NCBI GenBank assembly: GCA_049596455.1
Contig: JBMYLP010000001.1
Span: 124,001-188,000 of the forward strand
Reading direction: 5' to 3'
Length of the DNA stretch: 64,000 bases
DNA from: UBA7446 sp049596455
GTDB lineage: Bacteria; Bacteroidota; Bacteroidia; Flavobacteriales; Flavobacteriaceae
Program-made: the position numbers and the translations under genes
Shown: positions 25,722 through 35,118 of the stretch, one piece after another
Position numbering within the stretch: position 1 is the first letter of the stretch
Layout of the letters: every line of letters begins with the position of its first letter
Notes under the pieces: generated by a model
Databases searched by the model: none
The model's input: the letters and a program-made list of their open reading frames with translations, nothing else
What the model was told of the DNA's origin: nothing

Positions 25722-27015
25722 GATAATTATCATCCCAGTTCTTGACTTTGGGAGTACCAAGCTTGCCCAGCCATTTGGCTACCAACATAGAAACGGAGGC
25801 ATCTCCTGTAACATTTACGGTGGTGCGACACATATCCAACGGTCTGTCCACAGCAAAAATTAATGCCAATCCCGCTTCAGGAATACCCGCTTGTGCTAAA
25901 ACAATAACAAGCATCACCATACCAGCGCCAGGTACAGCAGCCGAGCCAATAGATGCCAAGGTAGCCGTAGCGATAATACCCAATTGCGCCGAAAGACTTA
26001 AATCCATACCAAACGCTTGAGCGATAAAGACCGCTGCTACCGCCTGATATAAACTAGTTCCGTCCATATTTATGGTTGCACCTATTGGAAGCACAAAGCT
26101 GCTAACATCTTCTTCTACGCCTAGGTGCTCATGCACCCGCTCCATGGTTACGGGAAGTGTTGCCGCCGAAGAACTTGTCGAAAACGCCAAAAGTTGTGCC
26201 GGAGAAATTCCCTTTAAGAAAAAACCAATCTTTTTCCGTGTGAAAATCCGCACCAAAAAAATGTAAAAGAGAATCATGCAAATCAATCCTATTAACACTG
26301 TTGCTGTATAAAGCCCAAGTGCTTTAAATAGGTCTGCCGAGGGTGCTTCGGCAATAAGGGCTGCCAACAATGCAAAAACTCCATAGGGTGCTGCTATCAT
26401 TATAAGGTCAATAAGTTTTAGGATAACCTCGTTCAGCGCATCAAAGAAATCTTTTACGGCTTTTGCTTTTTGTTTGGGTATAAGCACCAGTCCTATGCCA
26501 AAAAAGATAGCAAAGAAAATCACTTGCAACATATTGCCATTGTCTTGCATGGCGTTAAAAATATTGGAAGGCACCAAATCTACTAATGCTTGTAGTGGTC
26601 CTGCTTCTTTTTGTGCTGCTGCCACCGATTGCTTAGCTGCTGCATCTGTAGCATAGGCAGAAAGCAATTCTGTTCTAGTTTCGTCTGAAAGCGTATCACC
26701 AGGCTTAATCACATTTACAATCGTGAGCCCAATGGTCACCGCCGTGAGTGTGGTAAACAAATACATTCCAATAGTCCGACCGCCCATACTAGAAAGCTGA
26801 GCGATATTTTTTAGGTCAGAAACCCCTTTTACAAGCGAGGCTAGTATTAGTGGAACAGCAATAAGTTTTAGTGAATTAATGAAAATAGTTCCGAAAGGTT
26901 TAATCCAATCAATAACAAATTGTTTTCCCCAATCAAACTGGCTACACAACAACCCAAAAAGCACGCCGAGTGCCATGCCTAAAAGTATTTGCCAATGTAG
27001 TGCCAGTTTTTTCAT
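25711..27015 (-). CDS. Dicarboxylate/amino acid:cation symporter (DAACS family)
   Basis: A 434-residue inner-membrane symporter of the GltP/DctA type that imports glutamate, aspartate or C4-dicarboxylates with protons or Na+. Family motifs: FSTSSSAATLPVTME (serine-rich hairpin 1), INMDGTSLYQAVAAVF (NMDGT motif) and the C-terminal DRPLDMCRTTVNVTGDA with substrate-binding Asp and Arg. About eight helices plus two re-entrant loops fit the length. An insertion rich in Ala/Thr (about 115-145) lies between helices. Starts 1 base after the aroC stop, so the two probably form one unit. Confidence 0.94.
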   Translation of the reverse strand: MKKLALHWQILLGMALGVLFGLLCSQFDWGKQFVIDWIKPFGTIFINSLKLIAVPLILASLVKGVSDLKNIAQLSSMGGRTIGMYLFTTLTAVTIGLTIVNVIKPGDTLSDETRTELLSAYATDAAAKQSVAAAQKEAGPLQALVDLVPSNIFNAMQDNGNMLQVIFFAIFFGIGLVLIPKQKAKAVKDFFDALNEVILKLIDLIMIAAPYGVFALLAALIAEAPSADLFKALGLYTATVLIGLICMILFYIFLVRIFTRKKIGFFLKGISPAQLLAFSTSSSAATLPVTMERVHEHLGVEEDVSSFVLPIGATINMDGTSLYQAVAAVFIAQAFGMDLSLSAQLGIIATATLASIGSAAVPGAGMVMLVIVLAQAGIPEAGLALIFAVDRPLDMCRTTVNVTGDASVSMLVAKWLGKLGTPKVKNWDDNYPKK

Positions 27016-27016
27016 A

Positions 27017-28081
27017 TCATAGTTTTGAGGTTCGGTTTCGTAAGGTAAAATCTGCCAATACCAAAGCCGTCATGGCTTCCACAATGGGTACGGCTCTTGG
27101 CACAACACATGGATCGTGCCTTCCTTTGCCTTCCATAGTTACGGTTTCACCTTTGTTATCTATCGTCTCTTGCGACTGCATGATGGTTGCAACAGGTTTG
27201 AAGGCTACGTTAAAATACACATCCATTCCGTTACTAATACCTCCTTGAACGCCTCCCGAGTTATTGGTTTTTGTTGTGCCATCTTCGTTGTAAAGGTCGT
27301 TGTGAACGCTTCCACGCAATGCTGCGCCCGCAAAACCACTTCCGTATTCAAACCCTTTAACGGCATTAATGGAAAGCATTGCCTGTCCTAAGACCGCATG
27401 AAGTTTATCGAACACAGGTTCGCCTAAGCCAACAGGAACGTTTTTAGCAACGCAAGTAATCACGCCACCAACGGTATCGCCATCTTTCCTAACTTGCTTG
27501 ATATAGGTCTCCATTTTTGCTGCCATTGCAGCATCTGGACAGCGCACCGGATTTTGTTCAATAAATGAAAAATCAGATATTGTTTCTGGATTTGGCAAAG
27601 ACAACTCCCCTACCGCAGAAACAAAAGCCTGAATTTGAATAGGTGCAATGAGTTGTTTGGCAATACTACCTGCAACCACGCGGGCAGCCGTTTCACGTGC
27701 AGAACTTCTACCACCACCTCGATAATCCCGAAATCCATATTTTTGGTCATACACATAGTCGGCGTGTGAAGGGCGATAGCTGTCTTTAATATGGCTATAG
27801 TCCTTAGATTTTTGATTGGTGTTATGAATCACAAAGCCAATAGGTGTTCCTGTAGATTTGCCCTCAAAAACACCAGAGTAAATTTCAACCGTATCAGGTT
27901 CTTTGCGTTGCGTTACTATAGCTGATTGCCCCGGCTTTCTTCTGTCTAAATCTTTTTGTATTGCGTCAATATCAATGGGAACCCCCGCAGGACAACCGTC
28001 TATAACGCCACCAAGAGCGGGACCATGAGATTCGCCAAAGGTTGATAAAGTAAATGATTTGCCAAAGGTATTCCCAGCCAT
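27017..28081 (-). CDS. aroC: Chorismate synthase
   Basis: A 354-residue FMN-dependent enzyme that turns EPSP into chorismate, the last shikimate step. Signatures: GESHGPALGGVIDGCPAGVP at the start, RPSHADYVYDQKYGFRDYRG-type block with GGRSSARETAARV, and GGVQGGISNGMDV. Length is typical. It starts at 28081, divergent from the TlpA-like lipoprotein gene, and is followed closely by the symporter gene. Confidence 0.97.
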   Translation of the reverse strand: MAGNTFGKSFTLSTFGESHGPALGGVIDGCPAGVPIDIDAIQKDLDRRKPGQSAIVTQRKEPDTVEIYSGVFEGKSTGTPIGFVIHNTNQKSKDYSHIKDSYRPSHADYVYDQKYGFRDYRGGGRSSARETAARVVAGSIAKQLIAPIQIQAFVSAVGELSLPNPETISDFSFIEQNPVRCPDAAMAAKMETYIKQVRKDGDTVGGVITCVAKNVPVGLGEPVFDKLHAVLGQAMLSINAVKGFEYGSGFAGAALRGSVHNDLYNEDGTTKTNNSGGVQGGISNGMDVYFNVAFKPVATIMQSQETIDNKGETVTMEGKGRHDPCVVPRAVPIVEAMTALVLADFTLRNRTSKL

Positions 28082-28203
28082 GTGCTAAATTTTTTCAAAA
28101 ATACAATTTATATCCTGTACATCTACTTGTGTGATTTATAATTAGGACTTTGCCGTTTTAAAGTAATCCAAAAAAGACTTCACCTAGACCATTTCTTTTT
28201 TGC

Positions 28204-28211
28204 TAAATTTG
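28204..28211 (+). promoter_or_regulatory. -7 box of the TlpA-like lipoprotein gene
   Basis: TAAATTTG, a perfect TAnnTTTG match, 16 bases before the ATG at 28227. No good -33 TTG was found at the usual distance. Confidence 0.45.
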
Positions 28212-28226
28212 CCAAAATATTTTCTC

Positions 28227-29357
28227 ATGCGCTTTTTACCCATTTTTACACTAGTTGTTTTTTTGGTTTCATGTCAATCTACCGACTATACCCTCAACAT
28301 TTCAGCAGATGTTGAAGACAACAATCAAATATTTCTTATTGCATTAGACGAGAGTAATCAACCGCAAACGCTTGACACACTAATTGTTCAAAAAGGTGTG
28401 GCCAACTACACCAACAGCATTGAATTACCAGAAATGCACTATTTACTTTTGGACGGAAATAGAGATGTAGTGCCCGTGGTGTTAGAGCCTGGTGAAATTA
28501 CTGTGGAGATGTATAAAGATAGCATCCGTGCATCCAAAGTAAGTGGTACAAAATCGAATAGTGAATTTAAACGCTATATCAACGAAACAACTCCCCTGAT
28601 TGATGATTTGTTTGGGATTCAAAACGAAATGCGTAATGCGATGGTTTCCAGAGACAGTTTAGCTTTTGTTGATTTGCAAGAACAACTAAACGAGATGCAA
28701 ACAAAGTTTACCGATTTTCAAGTGAATTATGTTACCACTAATGTGGACTCTTATATTTCAACTCTTATCTTGGAGCAACTTATTCTTAACAAAGGAGTTG
28801 CGGAAGAAGAAGCCAAGACTATTTTTAATGCATTTGATAGTTCCCTTAAAAAAACGAAGTCAGGGATTAAAATCAACAACATACTTTTTCCTGAAGAAGA
28901 AAAAGTAGAAGACGCCGAAAGTAATGAAAATGGAGATGTAAGCGTTGGAGCAATAGCACCAGATTTTTCTGCACCAAATCTTGATGGGGCATCGCAAAGC
29001 CTTTACACCTCACTTGGAAAATACACCTTAGTTGATTTTTGGGCATCTTGGTGCGGACCGTGTCGTGTGGAGAGTCCTAAATTGGTAAGCACATATAACA
29101 GATACAAAAACAAAGGGCTTACTGTCTTAAGTGTATCTTTAGATAAAGATGATGCCAGTTGGAGAAAAGCCATTGAAAATGATAAATTGGACTGGAATCA
29201 CGTGTCAAACCTAAAGCGTTGGGAAGACCCCATTGCTGCACTTTATGGTGTTCGCTCCATTCCACAGCTATTTTTACTTGATGAAAACGGCAAGGTTATT
29301 GCCAAAGACCACTATATCGGGGATATTTTACCTATACTTGAAGAAAAGCTACTGTAG
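28227..29357 (+). CDS. TlpA-like thioredoxin-fold lipoprotein with N-terminal DUF4369-like domain
   Basis: A 376-residue lipoprotein (VVFLVSC lipobox). The ATG at 28227 starts the signal peptide; nine upstream in-frame codons were discarded. Residues about 22-120 form a DUF4369-like beta domain (DYTLNISADVEDNNQIFLIA), then a helical linker, then a thioredoxin domain of the AhpC/TSA-Redoxin type (about 245-376) with active site WCGPC (275-279) and the cis-Pro segment RSIPQLFLL. It likely reduces disulfides in periplasmic proteins. The acyltransferase gene follows after 25 bases. Confidence 0.9.
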   Translation: MRFLPIFTLVVFLVSCQSTDYTLNISADVEDNNQIFLIALDESNQPQTLDTLIVQKGVANYTNSIELPEMHYLLLDGNRDVVPVVLEPGEITVEMYKDSIRASKVSGTKSNSEFKRYINETTPLIDDLFGIQNEMRNAMVSRDSLAFVDLQEQLNEMQTKFTDFQVNYVTTNVDSYISTLILEQLILNKGVAEEEAKTIFNAFDSSLKKTKSGIKINNILFPEEEKVEDAESNENGDVSVGAIAPDFSAPNLDGASQSLYTSLGKYTLVDFWASWCGPCRVESPKLVSTYNRYKNKGLTVLSVSLDKDDASWRKAIENDKLDWNHVSNLKRWEDPIAALYGVRSIPQLFLLDENGKVIAKDHYIGDILPILEEKLL

Positions 29358-29382
29358 TTTTGCGCTTAGTTTATAAAAGCGA

Positions 29383-30264
29383 ATGAATCGACTTATATAT
29401 ATCGTAGCAGCACCGCTGCTTTTTATTGTCTCAAACCTTCCCTTTTGGCTTTTATATCAGCTTTCAAATTTGTTATATGTATTTTTATATCACCTCATTG
29501 GATATCGAAAAGCAGTAGTACAAAAAAACATAACACTTTGTGGCTTTGCTACATCTCCCGCTGAGCAAAAAAAGGTTGAGCGCAAATTCTATCGTTTTTT
29601 ATGCGACCTTTTTTTAGAGGCCATTAAAGTTAAAGGGATGTCCAAAGCGCAAATGATGCGACGATTTTCTGTGACAAACCCTGAGTTGTTAGAAGATTTT
29701 GCCAAGCAAGGAAAATCCGTTTTTGTGATGACAGGGCATTATGCAAATTTTGAATGGTTGTTGGCTTTGGGGTATTATGTTTCGCTAAAACCAGTAGCCA
29801 TTTATGCCCCCCTTCAAAATAAGTATTTTGATAAGTACATTAAAAAAGTACGGTCTATACATAACGCTGCATTAGTTTCAAGAAAAAACTTTGCGGATGA
29901 GTTTGCCACATCCCAACGCGAAAACAAGTTGAGACTTGTAGGATTTGCAGCAGATCAGTCACCGCAACGAAAAAGTAAAAATTACTACCGTACCTTTTTT
30001 GGACATGAAGTTCCTGTGTTTACTGGGGCAGAACGCCTGGGAAAACGTTTTGATGTACCTGTAGTTATGGCAAAAGTAAAACGTATAAAAAGGGGGTACT
30101 ACCAAACAACCTTTAGCGTGTTGGCAGAGCACCCCAATGAACTGCCTGACTACCAAATTACAGATGCATTTTATGAAGCCCTAGAGGAACAAATAAAGGA
30201 AGACCCCTCTCAGTATTTTTGGACGCACAATCGCTTTAAATTGATGCGACAAAAGCAGCAATAG
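29383..30264 (+). CDS. LpxL/HtrB-family lipid A or lysophospholipid acyltransferase
   Basis: A 293-residue membrane-anchored acyltransferase with an N-terminal hydrophobic anchor (about 5-35). The catalytic HX4E motif is His119...Glu124 in GHYANFEW, and the second conserved block is AADQSPQRKSKNYYRTFFG followed by PVFTGAERLGKRFDVPVV. It adds a secondary acyl chain to lipid A or a related lipid on the inner membrane. Its 3' end overlaps the convergent glmM gene by 29 bases. Confidence 0.9.
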   Translation: MNRLIYIVAAPLLFIVSNLPFWLLYQLSNLLYVFLYHLIGYRKAVVQKNITLCGFATSPAEQKKVERKFYRFLCDLFLEAIKVKGMSKAQMMRRFSVTNPELLEDFAKQGKSVFVMTGHYANFEWLLALGYYVSLKPVAIYAPLQNKYFDKYIKKVRSIHNAALVSRKNFADEFATSQRENKLRLVGFAADQSPQRKSKNYYRTFFGHEVPVFTGAERLGKRFDVPVVMAKVKRIKRGYYQTTFSVLAEHPNELPDYQITDAFYEALEEQIKEDPSQYFWTHNRFKLMRQKQQ

Positions 30265-31624
30265 CACTTTCTATTTTTTCAACTTGCTGATGGATACGAT
30301 TTTCATCTGCTGCTTCTGCGTATAGGCGAATGATTGGCTCTGTATTAGACTTACGTAAGTGTATCCACGAGTCTTCAAAATCAATTTTAACGCCATCAAT
30401 AATGGTAACGCGCTCATTTGCAAAGCTTTTGGTTACATGTGCTAATAATGCGTCGGCATCCCAATTTTGTGAAAGTTCAATTTTTTGCTTTGCCATAACG
30501 TAGTTGGAATAGTTCTTTTTTAGCTCAGATACGGAAGTATTTTGCTTTGCTAAAAAGCTTAAAAACAAGGCAATGCCAACAAGCGCATCTCTACCATAAT
30601 GCAATTCAGGAAAAATAATTCCTCCATTGCCTTCACCCCCAATAATGGCGTTTACCGCCTTCATTTTTTCAACCACATGCACCTCGCCTACTGCGCTAGC
30701 ATGGTATTCCACGCCCTGCTGCTGTGCCAAATCTGCAAGCGCTCTGGAGGAAGAAAGATTTGAAACCACAGCACCCTTTTGGTGTTGCAAAACATAATCT
30801 GCACAAGCTACAAGTGTGTATTCTTCGCCAAAAAGCACGCCCTTTTCATCCATAAACACGAGCCTATCCACATCTGGGTCAACAGCAATACCCACGTGTG
30901 CATTATGCGCTAAAACAGCATCTGTCAAATCTGTTAAATGTTCTTTTAACGGTTCAGGGTTATGCGGAAAATGGCCATTTGGCGTACAGTGAATTTTAGT
31001 TGTTTTTACGCCTAATTTTTCCAATAACATGGGAACGGCAACGCCTCCTGAAGAATTTACACCATCTACTACCACCGAAAATTGGGCTCCTTTAATCGCA
31101 TCAACATCCACCAAATCCAATGCTAAAATCGCATCAATATGCGCTTCTAAGGCATCATCAACTGTAGCAATAGTTCCAAGGTTGTCCACCGAAGCAAAAT
31201 CATACGATTGGTCTTCAATATGTTGCATCAGTGCTTCGCCATCGGCTTTGCTGATAAATTCACCTTTTGCGTTAAGCAATTTTAATGCGTTCCATTGTTT
31301 TGGGTTATGACTGGCGGTAAGAATAATTCCGCCCTGCGCCTGTTGACGTACCACTTCCATTTCTACGGTTGGCGTGGTAGAAAGCCCTACGTCTATCACG
31401 TTGATTCCTAAACCTACCAAGGTTTGTTGCACAAGTTGTTGCACCATGGGACCAGAAATACGCGCATCGCGTCCAATAACTACTGTACATGATTTTTGAT
31501 AATTGGATTTTAGCCATGAACCATAAGCAGCTGCAAAAGCAACGATATCTACAGGAGTAAGGTTGTTTTTTATCTCTCCGCCAATGGTGCCACGAATTCC
31601 CGAAACGGACGCAATTAAAGTCAT
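30236..31624 (-). CDS. glmM: Phosphoglucosamine mutase (alpha-D-phosphohexomutase)
   Basis: A 462-residue phosphohexomutase. The phosphoserine is Ser105 in TASHNPKQWNALK, the metal loop is DPDVDR, the sugar loop is GGEGNGG and the phosphate loop is RKSNTEPIIRLY. The start ISGIRGT-like segment SVSGIRGTIGGE is typical. It probably interconverts glucosamine-6-P and glucosamine-1-P for peptidoglycan and LPS; a phosphomannomutase role cannot be excluded by sequence alone. Start 31624 was chosen over a longer frame that overlaps the divergent gene; a -7 box lies just upstream. Confidence 0.88.
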   Translation of the reverse strand: MTLIASVSGIRGTIGGEIKNNLTPVDIVAFAAAYGSWLKSNYQKSCTVVIGRDARISGPMVQQLVQQTLVGLGINVIDVGLSTTPTVEMEVVRQQAQGGIILTASHNPKQWNALKLLNAKGEFISKADGEALMQHIEDQSYDFASVDNLGTIATVDDALEAHIDAILALDLVDVDAIKGAQFSVVVDGVNSSGGVAVPMLLEKLGVKTTKIHCTPNGHFPHNPEPLKEHLTDLTDAVLAHNAHVGIAVDPDVDRLVFMDEKGVLFGEEYTLVACADYVLQHQKGAVVSNLSSSRALADLAQQQGVEYHASAVGEVHVVEKMKAVNAIIGGEGNGGIIFPELHYGRDALVGIALFLSFLAKQNTSVSELKKNYSNYVMAKQKIELSQNWDADALLAHVTKSFANERVTIIDGVKIDFEDSWIHLRKSNTEPIIRLYAEAADENRIHQQVEKIESAIAAFVASI

Positions 31625-31637
31625 ACTTTTGTTTTCG

Positions 31638-31645
31638 CAAATATA
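31638..31645 (-). promoter_or_regulatory. -7 box of glmM
   Basis: On the minus strand TATATTTG, a perfect TAnnTTTG, ending 14 bases before the glmM ATG. It supports the shorter start. Confidence 0.5.
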
Positions 31646-31662
31646 CACATAAGCACTCACCG

Positions 31663-32250
31663 ATGAATTATCTCGCGCATTTAGCACTCGCCTATCCCAA
31701 CGAAGGCTTGGTTGTGGGAAATTTTATCGGAGACCACGTCAGGAATAAATACTTACCTACTTTTTCGAAGGAAATTCAAGAAGGCATTGCCATGCACAGA
31801 AGCATTGATGCCTTTACAGACAAACATGAGGTTACGGTAGCGCTTCGAAAATTGTTATTTGGAACCCACCGCCATATGGCACGAGTGCTTATCGATGTGT
31901 TTTACGACCACTTTTTGGCAGCGCGTTTTAACACCTTTCATCAGATGTCCTTATCGACTTTTGTGTCTAAGGTGCACCCCATACTCCAAAAACATCAAGA
32001 GGTATTGCCATTTTCAGCGCAACGCTATTTGGCTGGTATGGTTTCGCAAAACTGGTTAGCAAAATACGAAACACAAAAAGGCATTGCGCATATACTACAA
32101 AAAATGGCAAACCGTAGCGGTTTGACTGCATTGGCAGATGGCGCAGCAAGTCTAAAAACCCATTATGATGTGTTGCAAGAAGGGTTTAATGCGTTTTACC
32201 CTGAATTATTGGCGCATTGTGAGTGTATTAAAAAAAGAGTATCCGCTTAA
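31663..32250 (+). CDS. ACP phosphodiesterase (AcpH)-like protein
   Basis: A 195-residue HD-like protein opening with MNYLAHLALAYPNEGLVVGNFIGDHV, the AcpH pattern, followed by GIAMHRSIDAFTDKH and DVFYDHFLA, whose His and Asp residues match the metal-binding positions of the HD superfamily. AcpH removes 4'-phosphopantetheine from acyl carrier protein. Divergent from glmM with 38 bases between starts; uvrA follows 37 bases downstream. Confidence 0.88.
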   Translation: MNYLAHLALAYPNEGLVVGNFIGDHVRNKYLPTFSKEIQEGIAMHRSIDAFTDKHEVTVALRKLLFGTHRHMARVLIDVFYDHFLAARFNTFHQMSLSTFVSKVHPILQKHQEVLPFSAQRYLAGMVSQNWLAKYETQKGIAHILQKMANRSGLTALADGAASLKTHYDVLQEGFNAFYPELLAHCECIKKRVSA

Positions 32251-32262
32251 TTTTTAGGACAA

Positions 32263-32283
32263 AATCGCCTATATTCGGCGATT
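32263..32283 (+). promoter_or_regulatory. Hairpin directly before the uvrA start
   Basis: AATCGCC (32263-32269) pairs with GGCGATT (32277-32283) across a 7-base loop, 4 bases before the uvrA ATG. No T-run follows, so it is not a normal terminator. The loop contains TATATTC, close to a -7 box. It may be an operator-like site or an mRNA structure that affects uvrA translation. Confidence 0.4.
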
Positions 32284-32287
32284 GACT

Positions 32288-35113
32288 ATGGAAGATGCTA
32301 TTGTTGTACAAGGAACCCGCGTACACAACCTAAAAGATATTGATGTGACCATTCCACGGAACGAGCTGGTGGTTATTACAGGGCTTTCGGGAAGTGGTAA
32401 ATCTTCTTTGGCTTTTGATACCATTTATGCCGAAGGGCAACGCCGATATATTGAAACCTTTTCTGCCTACGCAAGGCAGTTTTTGGGCGGTTTGGAACGC
32501 CCCGATGTGGATAAAATAGACGGGCTCTCCCCTGTTATTGCTATTGAGCAAAAAACCACAGGTAAAAGTCCTCGCTCTACGGTGGGAACCATTACCGAAG
32601 TCTATGATTTTTTGCGCTTGCTTTTTGCACGTGCAGCAGATGCCTACAGCTTTCAGACCAATGAAAAAATGGTGCAATACACCGATGCAGAAATTCAAGA
32701 CGCTATTGCTAAAACCTATTTGGGCAAGAAAATTGCCATTCTTGCACCTGTAGTACAAGCCCGAAAAGGGCACTACCGCGAACTATTTGCATCTATTGCC
32801 AAACAAGGGTTTACACGTGTCCGCACCGATGGTGCATTTGTAGAGCTTACACCAAATTTTAAGTTAGACCGCTACAAAACCCACGATATTGAAATTGTCA
32901 TTGACCGACTTGCGGTAAAAGAATCTGAAAACGACAGCAAACGCCTGGCTGATTCCATAGAAACTGCCATGTATCACGGCAACGATATGCTGATGGTGTA
33001 TGATTTTGACAACGAAAAAACACGTTTTTTTAGTAGAAAATTAATGTGTCCGAGTACGGGAATATCCTACGCTGAGCCAGAGCCAAACACCTTTTCGTTT
33101 AATTCCCCAAAGGGCATGTGTCCGTCGTGTAATGGTCTAGGGCTAAAACACGAAGTAAACCTAAAAAAGGTAATTCCAGATGATACTGTTTCTATAAAAT
33201 CGGGGGGTATTGTGCCCATTGGCGCTGAAAAAAACAACTGGACGTTTAAGCAGATGAACAGCATTGCACAACGTTATAATTTTTCACTTTCAGATGCTAT
33301 AAAATCCATTCCTGAGGAGGCACTTGATGTAATTTTGCACGGAGGAAACGAGCGTTTTTCGGTAGCGTCAAAGTCGTTGGGCATTACCCGAGAATACAAC
33401 ATTGATTACGACGGCGTAATTCCTTTTCTTGAACATCAATACAACGAAGCACACACCAGTGCCTTAAAGCGTTGGGCTAAAGGATTTATGGATGAAATTA
33501 GTTGTCCAGACTGCGAGGGGTCGCGTTTGCGAAAAGAAGCCTTATTTTTTAGAATTGACAACAAAAGTATTGCAGACCTCACGCAAATGGATATTGCCAC
33601 ATTGCACCTTTGGATCAAAGGAATTTCTAAAAAGCTAAGTGATAAACAGCGTGCCATTGCGCACGAAGTATTACTAGAAATTGAAAAGCGACTGAAATTT
33701 TTGTTGGACGTTGGGTTGGACTACTTATCGCTAAATCGCAGTGCCAAATCGCTGTCTGGTGGCGAGGCACAGCGCATTAGACTTGCAACACAAATTGGTG
33801 CTCAACTGGTAGGCGTGCTCTATATTTTAGACGAGCCCAGCATTGGACTACATCAACGGGATAACGAAAAACTGATTGAATCGCTGATGCAACTACGGGA
33901 TATTGGCAACTCGGTGATTGTGGTGGAACACGACAAAGACATCATGCTAAAATCAGATTATTTGATAGATATGGGTCCGGGCGCAGGGCATCATGGGGGC
34001 AATGTAATTGCCGCCGCTTCACCAAAGAAAATCAACACGCTAAACACTGATACCGCAGCTTATCTAACAGGAAAAAAACAGATTGAAATTCCTTCCCAAC
34101 GACGCAAAGGAAATGGAAAAACACTCACCCTAAAAGGATGTACAGGAAACAACCTCAAAAATGTAACACTAAAACTTCCATTGGGAAGTATGATTGGTGT
34201 TACGGGCGTTTCGGGTAGTGGAAAATCGACCTTGATAAACGAAACGCTTTATCCCATTTTAAATCAACATTTTTTTAAGGCGGTAAAAAAACCACTTCCC
34301 TACACTTCCGTTCACGGATTGGAACACATCGATAAAGTTATTGATATCAACCAATCACCTATTGGCAGAACACCACGGAGTAATCCAGTAACGTACACGG
34401 GTGTTTTTGGAGAAATTCGACAGTTATTCACCATGACGCCAGAAGCGATGATTCGTGGCTACAAACCTGGAAGATTTAGCTTTAATGTGAAAGGAGGAAG
34501 ATGCGAAACCTGTCAAGGCGCAGGTGTGAAAACCATTGAAATGAACTTTTTGCCAGATGTGTATGTTCCTTGTGATGACTGCCACGGAAAACGCTTTAAT
34601 CGTGAAACGCTTGAAATCCGTTATCGGAATAAAAGTATCAACGATGTGCTCGAAATGACCATAAACGATGCCTGTCGGTTTTTTGAACCGTATCCCAAAA
34701 TCTATCGAAAGCTTAAAACCATACAAGATGTTGGGCTTGGCTACATTACACTAGGGCAACAATCCACTACTCTTTCGGGCGGCGAAGCACAACGCATAAA
34801 ACTCGCTGCTGAACTTTCCAAAAAAGACACAGGCAAAACGCTCTACATCTTGGATGAGCCCACAACGGGACTTCATTTTGAAGACATTCGCGTGCTAATG
34901 AACGTTTTAAATAAGCTGGTAGATAAAGGAAACACGATGATTATCATTGAACACAATTTGGATGTGATAAAACAAATGGACTATATTGTGGACATTGGTC
35001 CAGAAGGAGGCACAAAAGGAGGAGAAATTTGCTGTACAGGAACGCCTGAAGAAGTTTCTCGCCACAAATCAAGTCATACTTCGCGATTTTTGCGCAAAGA
35101 ACTTAAACTATAA
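32288..35113 (+). CDS. uvrA: UvrABC excinuclease subunit A
   Basis: A 941-residue damage-recognition ATPase of nucleotide excision repair. Two ABC modules: Walker A GLSGSGKSS (about 32-40) and GVSGSGKST, signatures LSGGEAQRIRLA and LSGGEAQRIKLA, Walker B ILDEPSIGLH and ILDEPTTGLH. Zinc modules CPSCNGLGLKH...CPDCEGSRL and CETCQGAGV...CDDC are intact, as is the UvrB-binding region. ATG 32288 was chosen over a TTG two codons upstream. The LOG-family gene follows 5 bases later. Confidence 0.97.
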   Translation: MEDAIVVQGTRVHNLKDIDVTIPRNELVVITGLSGSGKSSLAFDTIYAEGQRRYIETFSAYARQFLGGLERPDVDKIDGLSPVIAIEQKTTGKSPRSTVGTITEVYDFLRLLFARAADAYSFQTNEKMVQYTDAEIQDAIAKTYLGKKIAILAPVVQARKGHYRELFASIAKQGFTRVRTDGAFVELTPNFKLDRYKTHDIEIVIDRLAVKESENDSKRLADSIETAMYHGNDMLMVYDFDNEKTRFFSRKLMCPSTGISYAEPEPNTFSFNSPKGMCPSCNGLGLKHEVNLKKVIPDDTVSIKSGGIVPIGAEKNNWTFKQMNSIAQRYNFSLSDAIKSIPEEALDVILHGGNERFSVASKSLGITREYNIDYDGVIPFLEHQYNEAHTSALKRWAKGFMDEISCPDCEGSRLRKEALFFRIDNKSIADLTQMDIATLHLWIKGISKKLSDKQRAIAHEVLLEIEKRLKFLLDVGLDYLSLNRSAKSLSGGEAQRIRLATQIGAQLVGVLYILDEPSIGLHQRDNEKLIESLMQLRDIGNSVIVVEHDKDIMLKSDYLIDMGPGAGHHGGNVIAAASPKKINTLNTDTAAYLTGKKQIEIPSQRRKGNGKTLTLKGCTGNNLKNVTLKLPLGSMIGVTGVSGSGKSTLINETLYPILNQHFFKAVKKPLPYTSVHGLEHIDKVIDINQSPIGRTPRSNPVTYTGVFGEIRQLFTMTPEAMIRGYKPGRFSFNVKGGRCETCQGAGVKTIEMNFLPDVYVPCDDCHGKRFNRETLEIRYRNKSINDVLEMTINDACRFFEPYPKIYRKLKTIQDVGLGYITLGQQSTTLSGGEAQRIKLAAELSKKDTGKTLYILDEPTTGLHFEDIRVLMNVLNKLVDKGNTMIIIEHNLDVIKQMDYIVDIGPEGGTKGGEICCTGTPEEVSRHKSSHTSRFLRKELKL

Positions 35114-35118
35114 CAGGT

